In this document: one piece after another, positions 1 to 9,643 of the stretch
Layout of the letters: every line of letters begins with the position of its first letter
How positions within the stretch are numbered: the first letter of the stretch is position 1
Assembly: GCA_949292635.1 (NCBI GenBank)
Contig: CASEZY010000001.1
Coordinates: 62,001-126,000, forward strand
From: an uncultured Methanomassiliicoccales archaeon
Lineage (GTDB): Archaea; Thermoplasmatota; Thermoplasmata; Methanomassiliicoccales; Methanomethylophilaceae
DNA: 64,000 nucleotides
Direction: 5' to 3'
Notes under the pieces: model-generated
Databases searched by the model: none
Told to the model about the DNA's origin: nothing
Seen by the model: only the letters and a program-made list of their open reading frames with translations
Made by a program: the position numbers and the translations under genes

Positions 1-1
1 C

Positions 2-1039
2 ATCGCCACCGGAAGCACCGTCTTCATACCGCCGATAGAGGGCAAGGACCTTCCCGGCGTGTTCGGCGTCAAGACCGTCAGGGACGGGAAGAGATTGGAG
101 AGCGCACTGAAGGATGCCCAGAACGTGGTCATCGGCGGCGCCGGGGTCATCGGATTGGAGATGGCCGTCGCTCTGAGGAACGCCGGCAAGGATGTTACGG
201 TCATAGAGATGATGGGCCAGGCCATCCCCCGCATAGCCGACGCGGACATGGCCGCCAAGGTGCAGGAGCGCCTGGAGTCAATGGGCATCAGGTTCGTGAT
301 GAAGGCGCCGATCCAGAAGGTGCTGGGCACCGACAAGGTCACCGGAGTCACCGCCGCCGGCGTTGACTACCCTGCGGACATCGTCATCTTCGCCACCGGT
401 GTCAGGGCCGACCTGAGGATCCCCAAGATGCTGGAGCTGGACATCGGACAGCTGAACGCCGTGGTCACCGCACCGAACATGCAGACCTACCGCCGCGGAA
501 GGCTGGTCGACGGGGTCTACGCAGCCGGGGACATGGTACAGTGCCAGTCGTCTGTTGTATCCGGACCCACCATGAGCCAGCTGGGCTCCACCGCCGTCAA
601 GCAGGGCCGTGTGGCCGGCAGATGCGCTGCGGGAGGCACGGGTGTCTTCGGAGCCACCGCCAGCCCCTGGGTGAGCGCCCTGGGAGGCATCGAGATCGGC
701 GGTACCGGTATGTCCGCCGGACTGGCCTCCTGGTACGGCATCAGACCCGTCTCGGGAAAGGCCACCGGGCTCACACGTGCCAGATACTATCCCGGAGGAA
801 CCCCGATAACGGTGAAGCTGCTTGCGGACCCGGTGTCCCACCGCATCATCGGCGCACAGATCGTCGCCGGCGAGGATGTGACAGGAAGAATCAACTGGCT
901 CACCGAGATGATCAACCACGGCGTCACCGCCGAGGACTTCGCCGTCCGTGCGGAGAACGCCTACTGCCCGCCCACCAACATGGTCAGGGACGTGGTCCTG
1001 GCGGCCGCGGACGACCTGCTCCGGAACATCGAAGGGTGA
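2..1039 (+). CDS. FAD/NAD(P)-dependent pyridine nucleotide-disulfide oxidoreductase (CoA-disulfide reductase/NADH oxidase type), 5' truncated
   Basis: The reading frame is open from the first bases of the window, so the N-terminus is missing. The visible part starts with the ATGS segment of the FAD-binding fold. It is followed by the Rossmann glycine motif for NAD(P)H (VIGGAGVIGLEMAVAL), the second flavin motif (VYAAGDMVQ) and a C-terminal dimerisation domain (SPWVSALGGIEIGGTGMS). This order is that of the CoA-disulfide reductase/NADH oxidase branch, cytosolic flavoproteins that reduce disulfides, polysulfide or oxygen. The redox-active cysteine expected near residue 40 of the full protein lies outside the window, so the substrate cannot be assigned. 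The next gene follows after 3 bases. Confidence 0.85.
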   Translation: MATGSTVFIPPIEGKDLPGVFGVKTVRDGKRLESALKDAQNVVIGGAGVIGLEMAVALRNAGKDVTVIEMMGQAIPRIADADMAAKVQERLESMGIRFVMKAPIQKVLGTDKVTGVTAAGVDYPADIVIFATGVRADLRIPKMLELDIGQLNAVVTAPNMQTYRRGRLVDGVYAAGDMVQCQSSVVSGPTMSQLGSTAVKQGRVAGRCAAGGTGVFGATASPWVSALGGIEIGGTGMSAGLASWYGIRPVSGKATGLTRARYYPGGTPITVKLLADPVSHRIIGAQIVAGEDVTGRINWLTEMINHGVTAEDFAVRAENAYCPPTNMVRDVVLAAADDLLRNIEG

Positions 1040-1042
1040 ACC

Positions 1043-1807
1043 ATGGAATATCAGCAGTACCGCACCCTCTACAACCGCCTGAACTCCATGGAGGACATCA
1101 GGAAGCTGATCGACGAGGGCTACGACGACCGCCTCGTGCTGACGCTGTACACACAGAAGACAGGCAGGGACGTGAAGAAGCGCTTCTACGTGGTGAAACA
1201 AAATACACCGCGCATGCTCAAGGAATGGCGCAAGGGCGCTTCGATGATGTCCATCGCCAGGAAGTGGAGGTTCCCTCCCGTGCTCACCGCCATGTTCATC
1301 TTCCTGGAGGACGGGGCCAGCAAGAAGGAGTTCTGGTCCTATGTGCAGGACCCCGACAAGCTCAGGCCGGATGTGGCCGCCGAACTGAGGGAGGCCATCG
1401 CCAACGACCCCGTGTACTCCCCGGAGGGCAACGACGCCCAGAGGGAGAGGGGCATATGGGGAGAGACCCTGCTGCAGAACTGGCTGAACGAGCAGGGCAT
1501 CGGCTACCGCACCGAGAAGGACATCCGCGGGGAGTACGAGAAGACCCCGGACGCCCTGCTGGACGAGCCGATGATGTTCGAGGGCAAGAAGATCTACTGG
1601 ATCGAGAGCAAGGCATCCTTCGGCGACAACACCGAGTTCAAGTACAACTCCCGCAAACAATTGATCCCGTACACGAACATCTTCGGTCCGGGGGTGGTCG
1701 TCTACTGGGTCGGCAAGTTGGACGACCTTGAATGCCCCCCGGACGTCTACGTCCAGGACATCTCCATCCTGGAGAAGTGTTTGGAACGCATCGAGCCTAC
1801 TGAATGA
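1043..1807 (+). CDS. CDIN1 (C15orf41)-like predicted PD-(D/E)XK nuclease, TPD motif
   Basis: A 254-residue protein with a basic, helical N-terminal half (residues 1-125, HTH-like) and a C-terminal nuclease-like half. The signature TPD lies at residues 168-170 and the ESK at 188-190, giving D170, E188 and K190 as the likely PD-(D/E)XK metal-binding and catalytic residues; E141 sits in the preceding helix. The TPD motif and layout match the archaeal-eukaryotic family that includes human CDIN1, the codanin-1 partner mutated in congenital dyserythropoietic anaemia. Role in archaea is unknown; DNA or RNA cleavage is inferred from the fold only. It is 3 bases downstream of the flavoprotein and overlaps the end of the convergent leuB by 11 bases. 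Confidence 0.7.
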   Translation: MEYQQYRTLYNRLNSMEDIRKLIDEGYDDRLVLTLYTQKTGRDVKKRFYVVKQNTPRMLKEWRKGASMMSIARKWRFPPVLTAMFIFLEDGASKKEFWSYVQDPDKLRPDVAAELREAIANDPVYSPEGNDAQRERGIWGETLLQNWLNEQGIGYRTEKDIRGEYEKTPDALLDEPMMFEGKKIYWIESKASFGDNTEFKYNSRKQLIPYTNIFGPGVVVYWVGKLDDLECPPDVYVQDISILEKCLERIEPTE

Positions 1808-2909
1808 CCAGTTCGGCCATGCGTGCCGCCATCCCCTTCGTGGAGAGCTTGCCTCCCATGTCGGGGGTGGCGGAACCTTCCGCCAGACATCTCTTCACAG
1901 CGGTTCTGACGGCATCTGCCTCCTTCCTCATCGACAGATTCTCTAGCATCATGGCAAGTGCCAGCACCGTCGCTGTGGGGTTGGCTATGCCTCTGCCGGC
2001 GATGTCCGGCGCGGATCCGTGGATGGGCTCGAACATGCTGACCCCCTTGGGGTTGATGTTGCCGCTGGCACCAAGACCCAGACCTCCTTGGATCTGAGCT
2101 CCCAGGTCGGTGAGGACATCACCGAAGAGATTGGGCACCGCAACGGTGCCGAAGGTCTCCGGACGAACCACCATGGCCATGGCCATGGCATCCGCCAGCA
2201 TGAAGTCCAGGCCCATGCCGTACTCCTCCGCCTTCTCGGCGAAGATCCGGCGCTGCATGCCGTAGATGTCCGTGCACACGTTCGCCTTGTCCACCAGGGT
2301 TATCTTCTCCTCCCCCCGGTCCTTGGCGTACCTGAACACATAGTCGGCGAACCTCTCGGTGCCCTTGGCGGACAGCATGCCGATCTCGTAGGCGAACTCG
2401 CCATCCAGGTCGCCGGTGGCGTGAAGGTCGAGTTCCAGGTTGTACAGCTCCCTGCGGATGCTGACCTTGGAGTCCGGTCCCTTGGACCCGCCGAAGAACC
2501 CGCCGGCACCCATGTAGAAGTCCTCGGTGTTCTCCCTGATGAAGCGGATGTCGAAATCCACCTCATTCTTTAGCGGTACGTAGGGATGCCAGGACTGCAC
2601 CGGACGGAGGTTGATGTATTGGTCCAGGTCGGTGCGCATCCTCAGCAGGATCCCTCTTTCCAACACACCGGGCTCGACTCTGGGGTCCCCCACGGCACCG
2701 AAGAACATGGCATCGCTCTCCCTCATGGTGTCCAGATCCTCGTCGGTGAGGAGCTTGCCCGTCCTGAGGTACCTCTCCGCACCGATGTCCGAGTACTCCA
2801 GATCGAACTGGCCGCCGTAGTTCTCCGAGACGGCCTTCAACACATCCAGTGCCGCATCCACAACCTCGGGACCTATACCGTCCCCCGGGATCACGTCGAT
2901 ATGATACAT
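1797..2909 (-). CDS. leuB: 3-isopropylmalate dehydrogenase
   Basis: A 370-residue NAD-dependent beta-decarboxylating dehydrogenase that converts 3-isopropylmalate to 2-oxoisocaproate, the third step of leucine synthesis. Visible are the N-terminal IPGDGIGPEV, the substrate loop RENTEDFYMG, the catalytic lysine segment LVDKANV, the metal-binding aspartates around LADAMAMAMV and NLFGDVLTDLGA, and the adenine-binding HGSAPDIAGRGIANP. The start ATG shares one base with the leuD stop (TGATG), so the two are translationally coupled. It is the last gene of leuACDB. The same enzyme could act on citramalate-derived substrates of isoleucine synthesis; sequence alone cannot exclude that. Confidence 0.93.
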   Translation of the reverse strand: MYHIDVIPGDGIGPEVVDAALDVLKAVSENYGGQFDLEYSDIGAERYLRTGKLLTDEDLDTMRESDAMFFGAVGDPRVEPGVLERGILLRMRTDLDQYINLRPVQSWHPYVPLKNEVDFDIRFIRENTEDFYMGAGGFFGGSKGPDSKVSIRRELYNLELDLHATGDLDGEFAYEIGMLSAKGTERFADYVFRYAKDRGEEKITLVDKANVCTDIYGMQRRIFAEKAEEYGMGLDFMLADAMAMAMVVRPETFGTVAVPNLFGDVLTDLGAQIQGGLGLGASGNINPKGVSMFEPIHGSAPDIAGRGIANPTATVLALAMMLENLSMRKEADAVRTAVKRCLAEGSATPDMGGKLSTKGMAARMAELVIQ

Positions 2910-3388
2910 CAGAATCTGCCCTCCTTCACCAGGTTCATCAGACCTCCGGCGTCGATCAGCTCCTTGATGAAGCCGGGGTGCTGCTTGAACGTGTACTCCC
3001 TGCCCGCCACACGGACGGTGCCGGCCTCGGTGTCCACCTCCGCAACGTCACCGTCGGAAGCGTCGATCTGGCACTCCACCACCGGCAGCCCTATGTTGAG
3101 GGAGTTGCGGTAGAATATGCGTGCGAACGAAGGCGCTATTATGCATGCGAATCCCGCCTGCCTGAGGGAGATGGGAGCGTGCTCCCTGGATGATCCGCAG
3201 CCGAAGTTCCTTCCGGCGATGAGGATGTCCCCCTGCTGCACCTTCTCCGCGAACCCGGGACGGTACTTCTCGAAGATGTAATCCCCCAGGTGATCCAGAT
3301 TGGCGGCCAGCAATCTCTCCGCCGGTATGATCATGTCCGTGTCCACGTCGTCTCCGAAGACCCAGACCTTCCCTTTTATCACAGTCAT
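2909..3388 (-). CDS. leuD: 3-isopropylmalate dehydratase small subunit
   Basis: A 159-residue swivel-domain subunit of the aconitase superfamily that pairs with LeuC to isomerise 2-isopropylmalate to 3-isopropylmalate. The DDVDTDMIIPAERL start and the NFGCGSSREHAP active-site loop are both present, the latter carrying the substrate-specific residues. The length is that of the archaeal stand-alone small subunit. The gene overlaps leuC by four bases (ATGA) and touches leuB, which shows tight coupling within the operon. Only one leuCD pair occurs in the window, so it may also serve citramalate or, in methanogens, longer 2-oxoacid substrates. Confidence 0.93.
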   Translation of the reverse strand: MTVIKGKVWVFGDDVDTDMIIPAERLLAANLDHLGDYIFEKYRPGFAEKVQQGDILIAGRNFGCGSSREHAPISLRQAGFACIIAPSFARIFYRNSLNIGLPVVECQIDASDGDVAEVDTEAGTVRVAGREYTFKQHPGFIKELIDAGGLMNLVKEGRF

Positions 3389-4644
3389 CCCTTCGCCTCC
3401 AGCATATCGGGGGTGACTATCCTCCCTGCGATGGCGGATGCGGCCACCACCGCCGGACCGGCGAGATACACCTCGGACTCCTTGTGTCCCATGCGTCCCA
3501 GGAAGTTCCTGTTGGTGGAGGACACCGCCCTCTCTCCCGCAGCCAATATTCCCATGTAGCCGCCGAGGCAGGCGCCGCAGGTGGGTCCGGACACGAAGGC
3601 GCCGGCATCCAGGAACACCTGTATGAGCCCTTCCTCGGCCATCTTCCTGTAGACCTCCGGGGAAACCGGCACGACGATGAACCTTACATCCGGATGCACC
3701 TTCCTGCCCCTGACGATCTCCGCCGCCTCCCTCATGTCCTCTATCCTGCCATTGGTGCAGGAGCCCAGGTACGCCTGGTCGATCCTCACGTCAGCCTCCC
3801 TAACCGGGCGGCCATTGGAGGGGAGGTGGGGATACGCCACATAAGCCTCCAATTGGGAGAGATCGTACTCCAGCTCCATGCAGTACTCCGCATCCGGATC
3901 GGCGGACACCGGCTCGTACTCTCCCCTGACCCTTCCCTTGAGGTACTCCTCGGTGAGGGCGTCGCAGGGGAAGATGCCGGCCTTCCCGCCGGCCTCGATG
4001 GCCATGTTCGATATTGCCAAACGGTCACTGACCGGGATGGATGACACATCGCCGCAGAACTCCAGCACCTTGTAGGCGGCACCGTCCACGCCGATGTCGT
4101 GGATTATCCTCAGTATCAGGTCCTTCCCGCCCACGTGCTCCCTGAACTTGCCGGTGACCCTCACACGGATGCTCTCCGGGACCTTGAACCACAGCTTGCC
4201 CGTTGCGAACACTGCGGCGGCCTCGGTAGAACCGATGCCGGTGGAGAATGCGTTCAGGGCGCCGTAGGTGCAGGTGTGCGAGTCCGCACCCACGATCAGC
4301 CTGCCGGGAGCGGCGAATCCGTCCTCCACCATCATCTGGTGGCAGACGCCGCTCCTTCCTATCTCATAATAATTCTCTATACCGTGACGGTGGGCGAACA
4401 CCCTCATCTCCATGGCCTGCTCCGCCGAGGCGGTGTCCTTGGCCGGGACGTAGTGGTCCGGGATCAGCACCATCTTCTCCTTGTACAGTTTATCGGTGCC
4501 CAGGGACTCGTACTGCCTGAAGGCGATGGGGCCGGTGACGTCGTTCACCATCACGTAATCCACCTCCGCCTTCACCAGGTCGCCCGCGTGGGCGTCGGTG
4601 CCGGACTTCTTGGAGAACACCTTCTCTGCGATCGTCTTTCCCAT
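3385..4644 (-). CDS. leuC: 3-isopropylmalate dehydratase large subunit
   Basis: A 419-residue [4Fe-4S] aconitase-family subunit. Cluster ligands are the cysteine in YLGSCTNGR and the pair in GPTCGACLG; the HQMMVEDGF and GADSHTCTYGALNAFSTGIGSTE motifs of the substrate pocket are present. Length matches the archaeal HACN/LeuC family (about 420), shorter than the bacterial form (about 465). With LeuD it forms the dehydratase between LeuA and LeuB. It begins four bases downstream of the leuA stop and overlaps leuD by four bases, so it is transcribed from the leuA promoter. Confidence 0.93.
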   Translation of the reverse strand: MGKTIAEKVFSKKSGTDAHAGDLVKAEVDYVMVNDVTGPIAFRQYESLGTDKLYKEKMVLIPDHYVPAKDTASAEQAMEMRVFAHRHGIENYYEIGRSGVCHQMMVEDGFAAPGRLIVGADSHTCTYGALNAFSTGIGSTEAAAVFATGKLWFKVPESIRVRVTGKFREHVGGKDLILRIIHDIGVDGAAYKVLEFCGDVSSIPVSDRLAISNMAIEAGGKAGIFPCDALTEEYLKGRVRGEYEPVSADPDAEYCMELEYDLSQLEAYVAYPHLPSNGRPVREADVRIDQAYLGSCTNGRIEDMREAAEIVRGRKVHPDVRFIVVPVSPEVYRKMAEEGLIQVFLDAGAFVSGPTCGACLGGYMGILAAGERAVSSTNRNFLGRMGHKESEVYLAGPAVVAASAIAGRIVTPDMLEAKG

Positions 4645-4648
4645 ATGC

Positions 4649-6229
<1,581 letters not shown>

Positions 6230-6344
6230 GCAAAACACCTCGAACCGTCAAAGCCTCCGCTGGGGTCAAAGAAGAATAAGACCGAGGGAAGCGTAGCAGA
6301 TCATTTTGTTGACCTCTGACGGCGATTGGGCGATTGTTTTCGTG

Positions 6345-6351
6345 TATTTAA
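6345..6351 (-). promoter_or_regulatory. TATA box of the leuACDB operon
   Basis: On the minus strand the sequence TTAAATA stands about 115 bases before the leuA start codon. Archaeal spacing would put the transcript start near 6322, leaving a leader of about 90 bases with the GAGGTG ribosome-binding site at its end. The inverted repeat at 6383-6396 lies about 35 bases upstream of this TATA box. Confidence 0.45.
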
Positions 6352-6382
6352 TCATGAAGGTGAGACTGTGTTTTCCACCGTC

Positions 6383-6396
6383 TAGACGTTTGTCTA
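6383..6396. promoter_or_regulatory. Operator-like inverted repeat TAGAC-GTTT-GTCTA (leuA side)
   Basis: A perfect 5-bp inverted repeat with a 4-base spacer in the leuA/amt divergent intergenic region. The same TAGAC-N4-GTCYA pattern is found before amt at 6468-6481 and twice before the Lrp-family gene at 17589-17617. It is therefore a candidate binding site for that regulator. Here it lies upstream of the leuA TATA box. Confidence 0.6.
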
Positions 6397-6458
6397 CCGC
6401 ATATCATGTCAAATGGGTGGAAAAGAGGACATCTAACAGTCAGATGACCAAAATATTC

Positions 6459-6481
6459 ATATAAAATTAGACATTTGTCCA
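6459..6481 (+). promoter_or_regulatory. amt promoter with overlapping operator TAGAC-ATTT-GTCCA
   Basis: The TATA box ATATAAAA (6459-6466) is followed one base later by the inverted repeat at 6468-6481, which differs from a perfect TAGAC/GTCTA pair by one base. A transcript start near 6488 is expected. A protein bound at 6468-6481 would sit between the TATA box and the transcript start, the position of an archaeal repressor site. The centre is 85 bases from the centre of the leuA-side site. Confidence 0.6.
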
Positions 6482-6517
6482 CTTATACGCAACATGATTG
6501 TGTATGTGGTGGAAAAA

Positions 6518-7819
6518 ATGAGAACTTTGAAGTTCGTCACACTGATCATCGCGGCCGTCGCCGCAGCGATGATGCTGGTGTCCGCGGATGCGTCCGCTGT
6601 CCCCGGCACCCTCGACACCGGCAACACCGCATGGATCATGATCTGCACCGCACTGGTATTCATCATGACCCCCGGAGTCGCCATCTTCTACGGCGGCCTG
6701 CTGAGAAAACAGAGTATGACGTCCACGATCGCGCAGACCTGCATCATCATCGCGATCATGTCCCTCTCCTGGTTCGTCGTCGGATTCAGCCTTGCATTCG
6801 GTGCGTCCGGCGGAGTCATCGGAGACTTCAGCCAGATCCTCCTGAGGGGAATGACCTACAGCGATGTCGATGGTCTGCCCAGCATGCTGTTCCCCATGTT
6901 CCAGTGCGCCTTCGCCCTGATCACCGCGGGAATCGTCGTCGGTGCCTCCATCGAGAGGATCAGATTCGGTCCCATGGCCCTGTTCATGCTGATCTGGTCC
7001 ATCATCGTCTACGCCCCCATGGCCCACCTGGTCTGGTCCGGCGGATTCGAGTCCTTCGGCCTCACCGTCCTGGACTTCGCAGGAGGAACCGTCGTCCACA
7101 TCTGTGCCGCAACCACCGGCCTGGCCCTCGCTTACTTCCTCGGCAAGAGGAGCACCCGTATCGTGAAGGACCGCCCCCACAACATCCCCATGGTCTTCCT
7201 GGGCTTCGCCCTGCTGTGGATCGGATGGCTGGGATTCAACGGCGGATCCGGCCTGGCTGCCGACGGAATCGCAGTCAACGCAATCATCGTCACCCAGATC
7301 GCCATGGCGGCCGCAATGGTCTCCTGGGCTGGCGTCCAGTACCTCAAGACCGGCAAGGTCGGTGTGGTCGGTATGGTCACCGGAGGACTGGCTGGACTGG
7401 TCTCCATCACCCCTGCTGCGGGTTACGTCGGTCCTGCCGAGGCCATCGTCATCGGTCTGGTCGGAGGAGCTCTCTGTTACTTCGCCGTCCAGTTCATGAG
7501 GCAGAAATCCGGTGCCGACGATGCTCTGGATGTCTTCGGCGTCCACGGTGTCGGCGGTATCTGGGGATCCATCGCCACCGGTATCTTCGCCATCGAGGGT
7601 ATGGCCCAGGGATCCGGTACCTACGGTCTGATCTACGGCGGTGTCGACCTATTCGTCGGACAGATCATCGCAGTGGTCTTCACCCTGGTGTTCTGTTTCG
7701 CAGTCACCTACGCAGTCATCTGGATTATATCCAAGTTCATGCGTGTCAGGATGGAGGAGAACGAGGAGGTTGTCGGTGCCGACATAGCCGAGCACGGAGA
7801 GCCCGCCTACGACCTGTGA
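6518..7819 (+). CDS. amt: Ammonium transporter Amt
   Basis: A 433-residue integral membrane protein of the Amt/Mep/Rh family that takes up ammonium across the cytoplasmic membrane. It has a cleavable or anchoring N-terminal hydrophobic stretch and about eleven transmembrane helices. Family motifs are present: GVAIFYGGLLR, FAGGTVVHICAA and DVFGVHGVGGIWG with the conserved pore histidine. The ATG at 6518 was chosen because GGTGG lies just before it; an in-frame ATG at 6494 lacks such a site. The PII gene follows after 10 bases, the usual amt-glnK pair in which PII plugs the transporter when nitrogen is plentiful. The operator at the promoter suggests control by an Lrp-type regulator. Confidence 0.95.
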   Translation: MRTLKFVTLIIAAVAAAMMLVSADASAVPGTLDTGNTAWIMICTALVFIMTPGVAIFYGGLLRKQSMTSTIAQTCIIIAIMSLSWFVVGFSLAFGASGGVIGDFSQILLRGMTYSDVDGLPSMLFPMFQCAFALITAGIVVGASIERIRFGPMALFMLIWSIIVYAPMAHLVWSGGFESFGLTVLDFAGGTVVHICAATTGLALAYFLGKRSTRIVKDRPHNIPMVFLGFALLWIGWLGFNGGSGLAADGIAVNAIIVTQIAMAAAMVSWAGVQYLKTGKVGVVGMVTGGLAGLVSITPAAGYVGPAEAIVIGLVGGALCYFAVQFMRQKSGADDALDVFGVHGVGGIWGSIATGIFAIEGMAQGSGTYGLIYGGVDLFVGQIIAVVFTLVFCFAVTYAVIWIISKFMRVRMEENEEVVGADIAEHGEPAYDL

Positions 7820-7829
7820 GGTGAATGAG

Positions 7830-8162
7830 ATGAAAATGATAGTAGCAATAGTCAGACCCGAGAAGACCCAAGAGGTCAAGGAAGCCCTGGATGGGATCGG
7901 CCAGCACGGCATGACCATCACCCCCGTGAAGGGACGCGGTCTCCAATCGGGTGTGAAGCTCACCTCAAGGGTCGGGACCACCGTCATCGACGAGATCGAC
8001 AAGGTGAAATTCGAAGTGGTCGTGGAGGACGACCTCCTCCAAAGCTGCATCGACGCCATCATCAAGGTGGCGGACACCGGACACATGGGAGACGGACGTA
8101 TCTTCGTCCTGCCCGTGGAGTGCTCGATCCGCATCAGGCAGTCCGAGACCTGCGAGTGCTGA
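7830..8162 (+). CDS. glnK: PII nitrogen regulatory protein GlnK
   Basis: A 110-residue PII protein expected to form trimers that bind ATP/ADP and 2-oxoglutarate and block the Amt pore. The start MKMIVAIVRPEK, the KGRGLQ turn with the conserved glutamine and the B-loop TGHMGDGRIFVLPVE are all present, as is the C-terminal IRIRQSE. The T-loop (about residues 37-55, LQSGVKLTSRVGTTVIDEID) has no tyrosine, so uridylylation of the classic site is impossible. ATG 7830 was chosen because GAGGTGA lies five bases upstream; a GTG at 7821 falls within that ribosome-binding site. It is co-transcribed with amt. Confidence 0.93.
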   Translation: MKMIVAIVRPEKTQEVKEALDGIGQHGMTITPVKGRGLQSGVKLTSRVGTTVIDEIDKVKFEVVVEDDLLQSCIDAIIKVADTGHMGDGRIFVLPVECSIRIRQSETCEC

Positions 8163-8184
8163 TCGATTGATTCACCCGGGGTGA

Positions 8185-8218
8185 CCGTCCGCACCGAACA
8201 GTCCGACGGTGCGGACGG
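8185..8218 (+). terminator. 12-bp perfect hairpin after amt-glnK
   Basis: The arms CCGTCCGCACCG and CGGTGCGGACGG pair perfectly around a 10-base loop, starting 22 bases after the glnK stop. There is no T-run behind it, so it is either a weak terminator or a 3' stabiliser. From 8219 to 8430 I see no gene or recognised RNA. Confidence 0.5.
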
Positions 8219-8430
8219 GATCCCAAACCCCTTCCAAACCCATTCCCTCTTCTATTCGAATCCAAAGAGCCAGACCCGTGAATCCTTGAAGATCAGACCA
8301 TAGGCGGTAAATCAAACTACGCGGGTTCGCACAACATCGATCCGCGTTATCACGAACGAAAGGGCCAGGCGTACGAAATATCCAATATGGCGCGAAAGAG
8401 CGGACAGAACACAGAAGCTTGGAGAAAGGA

Positions 8431-8508
8431 TGGTAGCGAGGGATCGATTTGAACGATCGGTCTCCGGGTTATGAGCCCGACGGGATATCCTGGCTACCCT
8501 ACCTCGCT
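8431..8508 (-). tRNA. Initiator tRNA-Met (CAT)
   Basis: A full cloverleaf reads on the minus strand, with CCA encoded at 8433-8431. The acceptor stem is AGCGAGG/CCTCGCT, giving the A1-U72 pair typical of archaeal and eukaryotic initiators. The anticodon stem ends in three G-C pairs (GGG-CTCATAA-CCC), the initiator hallmark; the anticodon CAT is at 8473-8471. The T arm is GATCG-TTCAAAT-CGATC. A TATA-like CTATTAATAG at 8534-8543 lies the right distance upstream. Confidence 0.93.
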
Positions 8509-8563
8509 ATGTTCCGTCCTATTGTGACATCCTATTAATAGATGTCGTATCCGCAACGGCGGT

Positions 8564-8896
8564 TCAGAACAGGCTCTTGAGGTGCATTATGTCCTCGAAC
8601 TTGCCCTTGACCACCAGTTTCTTGGTGACGAAGGCACGCATGGGCCTGAGGGTGCCGTCCACCAGCGCCTGGAAGTTCTCGGGGCTGCAGATGACGGTCA
8701 TGTCCGCTCCGGGGTCCGCCTCGGCCTTGAAGTCCTTGATGGCGGCATCCTCCAGCTTGAAAGAGTAGCGCTCCTCGCCGAGCTCCAGGCTCACGGTCTT
8801 GGTGATGTCCTTCACCTTCTCCCTGGCCTCCTCGTCCTTGGCCATCTTCCTCTCGAACTTCTCGATAAGCGTGTTGATTACGGGCTCCATGCTCAT
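8564..8896 (-). CDS. SCP-2-like sterol/lipid carrier domain protein
   Basis: A 110-residue single-domain protein of the SCP-2 superfamily. The pattern of an N-terminal helix pair, then beta strands (TVSLELGEERYSFKLEDA), then ADMTVICSPENFQALVDGTLRPMRAFVTKKLVVKG is typical: the last segment is the conserved helix and strand that closes the hydrophobic tunnel. Such proteins bind fatty acyl or isoprenoid-like ligands in the cytosol; the ligand here is unknown. It lies 7 bases downstream of rnhB on the same strand and is probably co-transcribed, without an obvious functional link. Confidence 0.8.
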   Translation of the reverse strand: MSMEPVINTLIEKFERKMAKDEEAREKVKDITKTVSLELGEERYSFKLEDAAIKDFKAEADPGADMTVICSPENFQALVDGTLRPMRAFVTKKLVVKGKFEDIMHLKSLF

Positions 8897-8903
8897 GTCC
8901 GTT

Positions 8904-9581
8904 TCACCAATCCGTGATCCTCCTGACGGAGGCGACGGACATCATCCGCCGCACCGTCTCCCAGGAGGTGCGCGTATGCTTCGGAGGACGTCCGTTTTCT
9001 TTTATCCAATTTTCTATGAAGGCTATGGTGACGGGGTCGCTGGGATATCCGCTGCCTATGGGACAACCGAACTCCTCCTCGATCTCCCTGACCAGACGGT
9101 CCCTGGTGACCTTGGCCACGATGGATGCGGCGGACACCACGGGATACGTGTCATCGGCCTTGTGCCGGGCCACGATCTGCGGTCCGGGCACCTTGTCGGC
9201 CAGCCTCCTTCCGAAAGACGTCTCGTTCACGTCAGGACAGTCGGCATAGATGATCTGGCACTTGTGTCTGGAGGTGGCCTCGGCGAAGAGGTCCAACTCC
9301 ACGTCGTTCAGCGACTGGCACTTCCTGCGGGCGTCGATACCCTCTGCCTCCAGTACGATGACCTCCACCGCCTCCGCGACACCCATTATCTTGGGTGCCA
9401 GCGCCTCCCTCTTCTTGGGCGTGAGCTTCTTGGAATCCTTCACCCCCAGGTCAGCCAGCACGGACTCGTCGGAGACATAAACGGCACAGACCACCAGCGG
9501 GCCAAGAACCGGGCCCCTGCCCGCCTCGTCCACACCGCATACGGATCCCTCGAAGTCCATGCCCTTCCATGCAACTACCAT
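8904..9581 (-). CDS. rnhB: Ribonuclease HII
   Basis: A 225-residue type 2 RNase H that cleaves the RNA strand of RNA-DNA hybrids, used in primer removal and ribonucleotide excision. The active-site DEAGRGPVLGPLVV motif is near residue 17, followed by a conserved aspartate in IIYADCPDVN and the ADDTYPVVSAASIVAKVTRD motif. Length is typical of archaea. The ATG at 9581 has no clear ribosome-binding site, and a methionine at residue 8 is an alternative. It is divergent from mptA with 62 bases between the starts. Confidence 0.94.
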   Translation of the reverse strand: MVVAWKGMDFEGSVCGVDEAGRGPVLGPLVVCAVYVSDESVLADLGVKDSKKLTPKKREALAPKIMGVAEAVEVIVLEAEGIDARRKCQSLNDVELDLFAEATSRHKCQIIYADCPDVNETSFGRRLADKVPGPQIVARHKADDTYPVVSAASIVAKVTRDRLVREIEEEFGCPIGSGYPSDPVTIAFIENWIKENGRPPKHTRTSWETVRRMMSVASVRRITDW

Positions 9582-9643
9582 TATTTCAGTTCTTACAGAG
9601 ATTTTTATAGAGACCCTGAGAATCCGCCCCGTGAGTTGTTCAG

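Noticed and set aside
278-1660. Long minus-strand open frame opposite the flavoprotein and CDIN1-like genes
   Set aside because: It is a shadow of GC-rich coding sequence; composition is low-complexity and no family features appear.
6467-7546. Long minus-strand frame opposite amt rich in Asp, Gly and His
   Set aside because: Antisense artefact of the transporter's codon bias.
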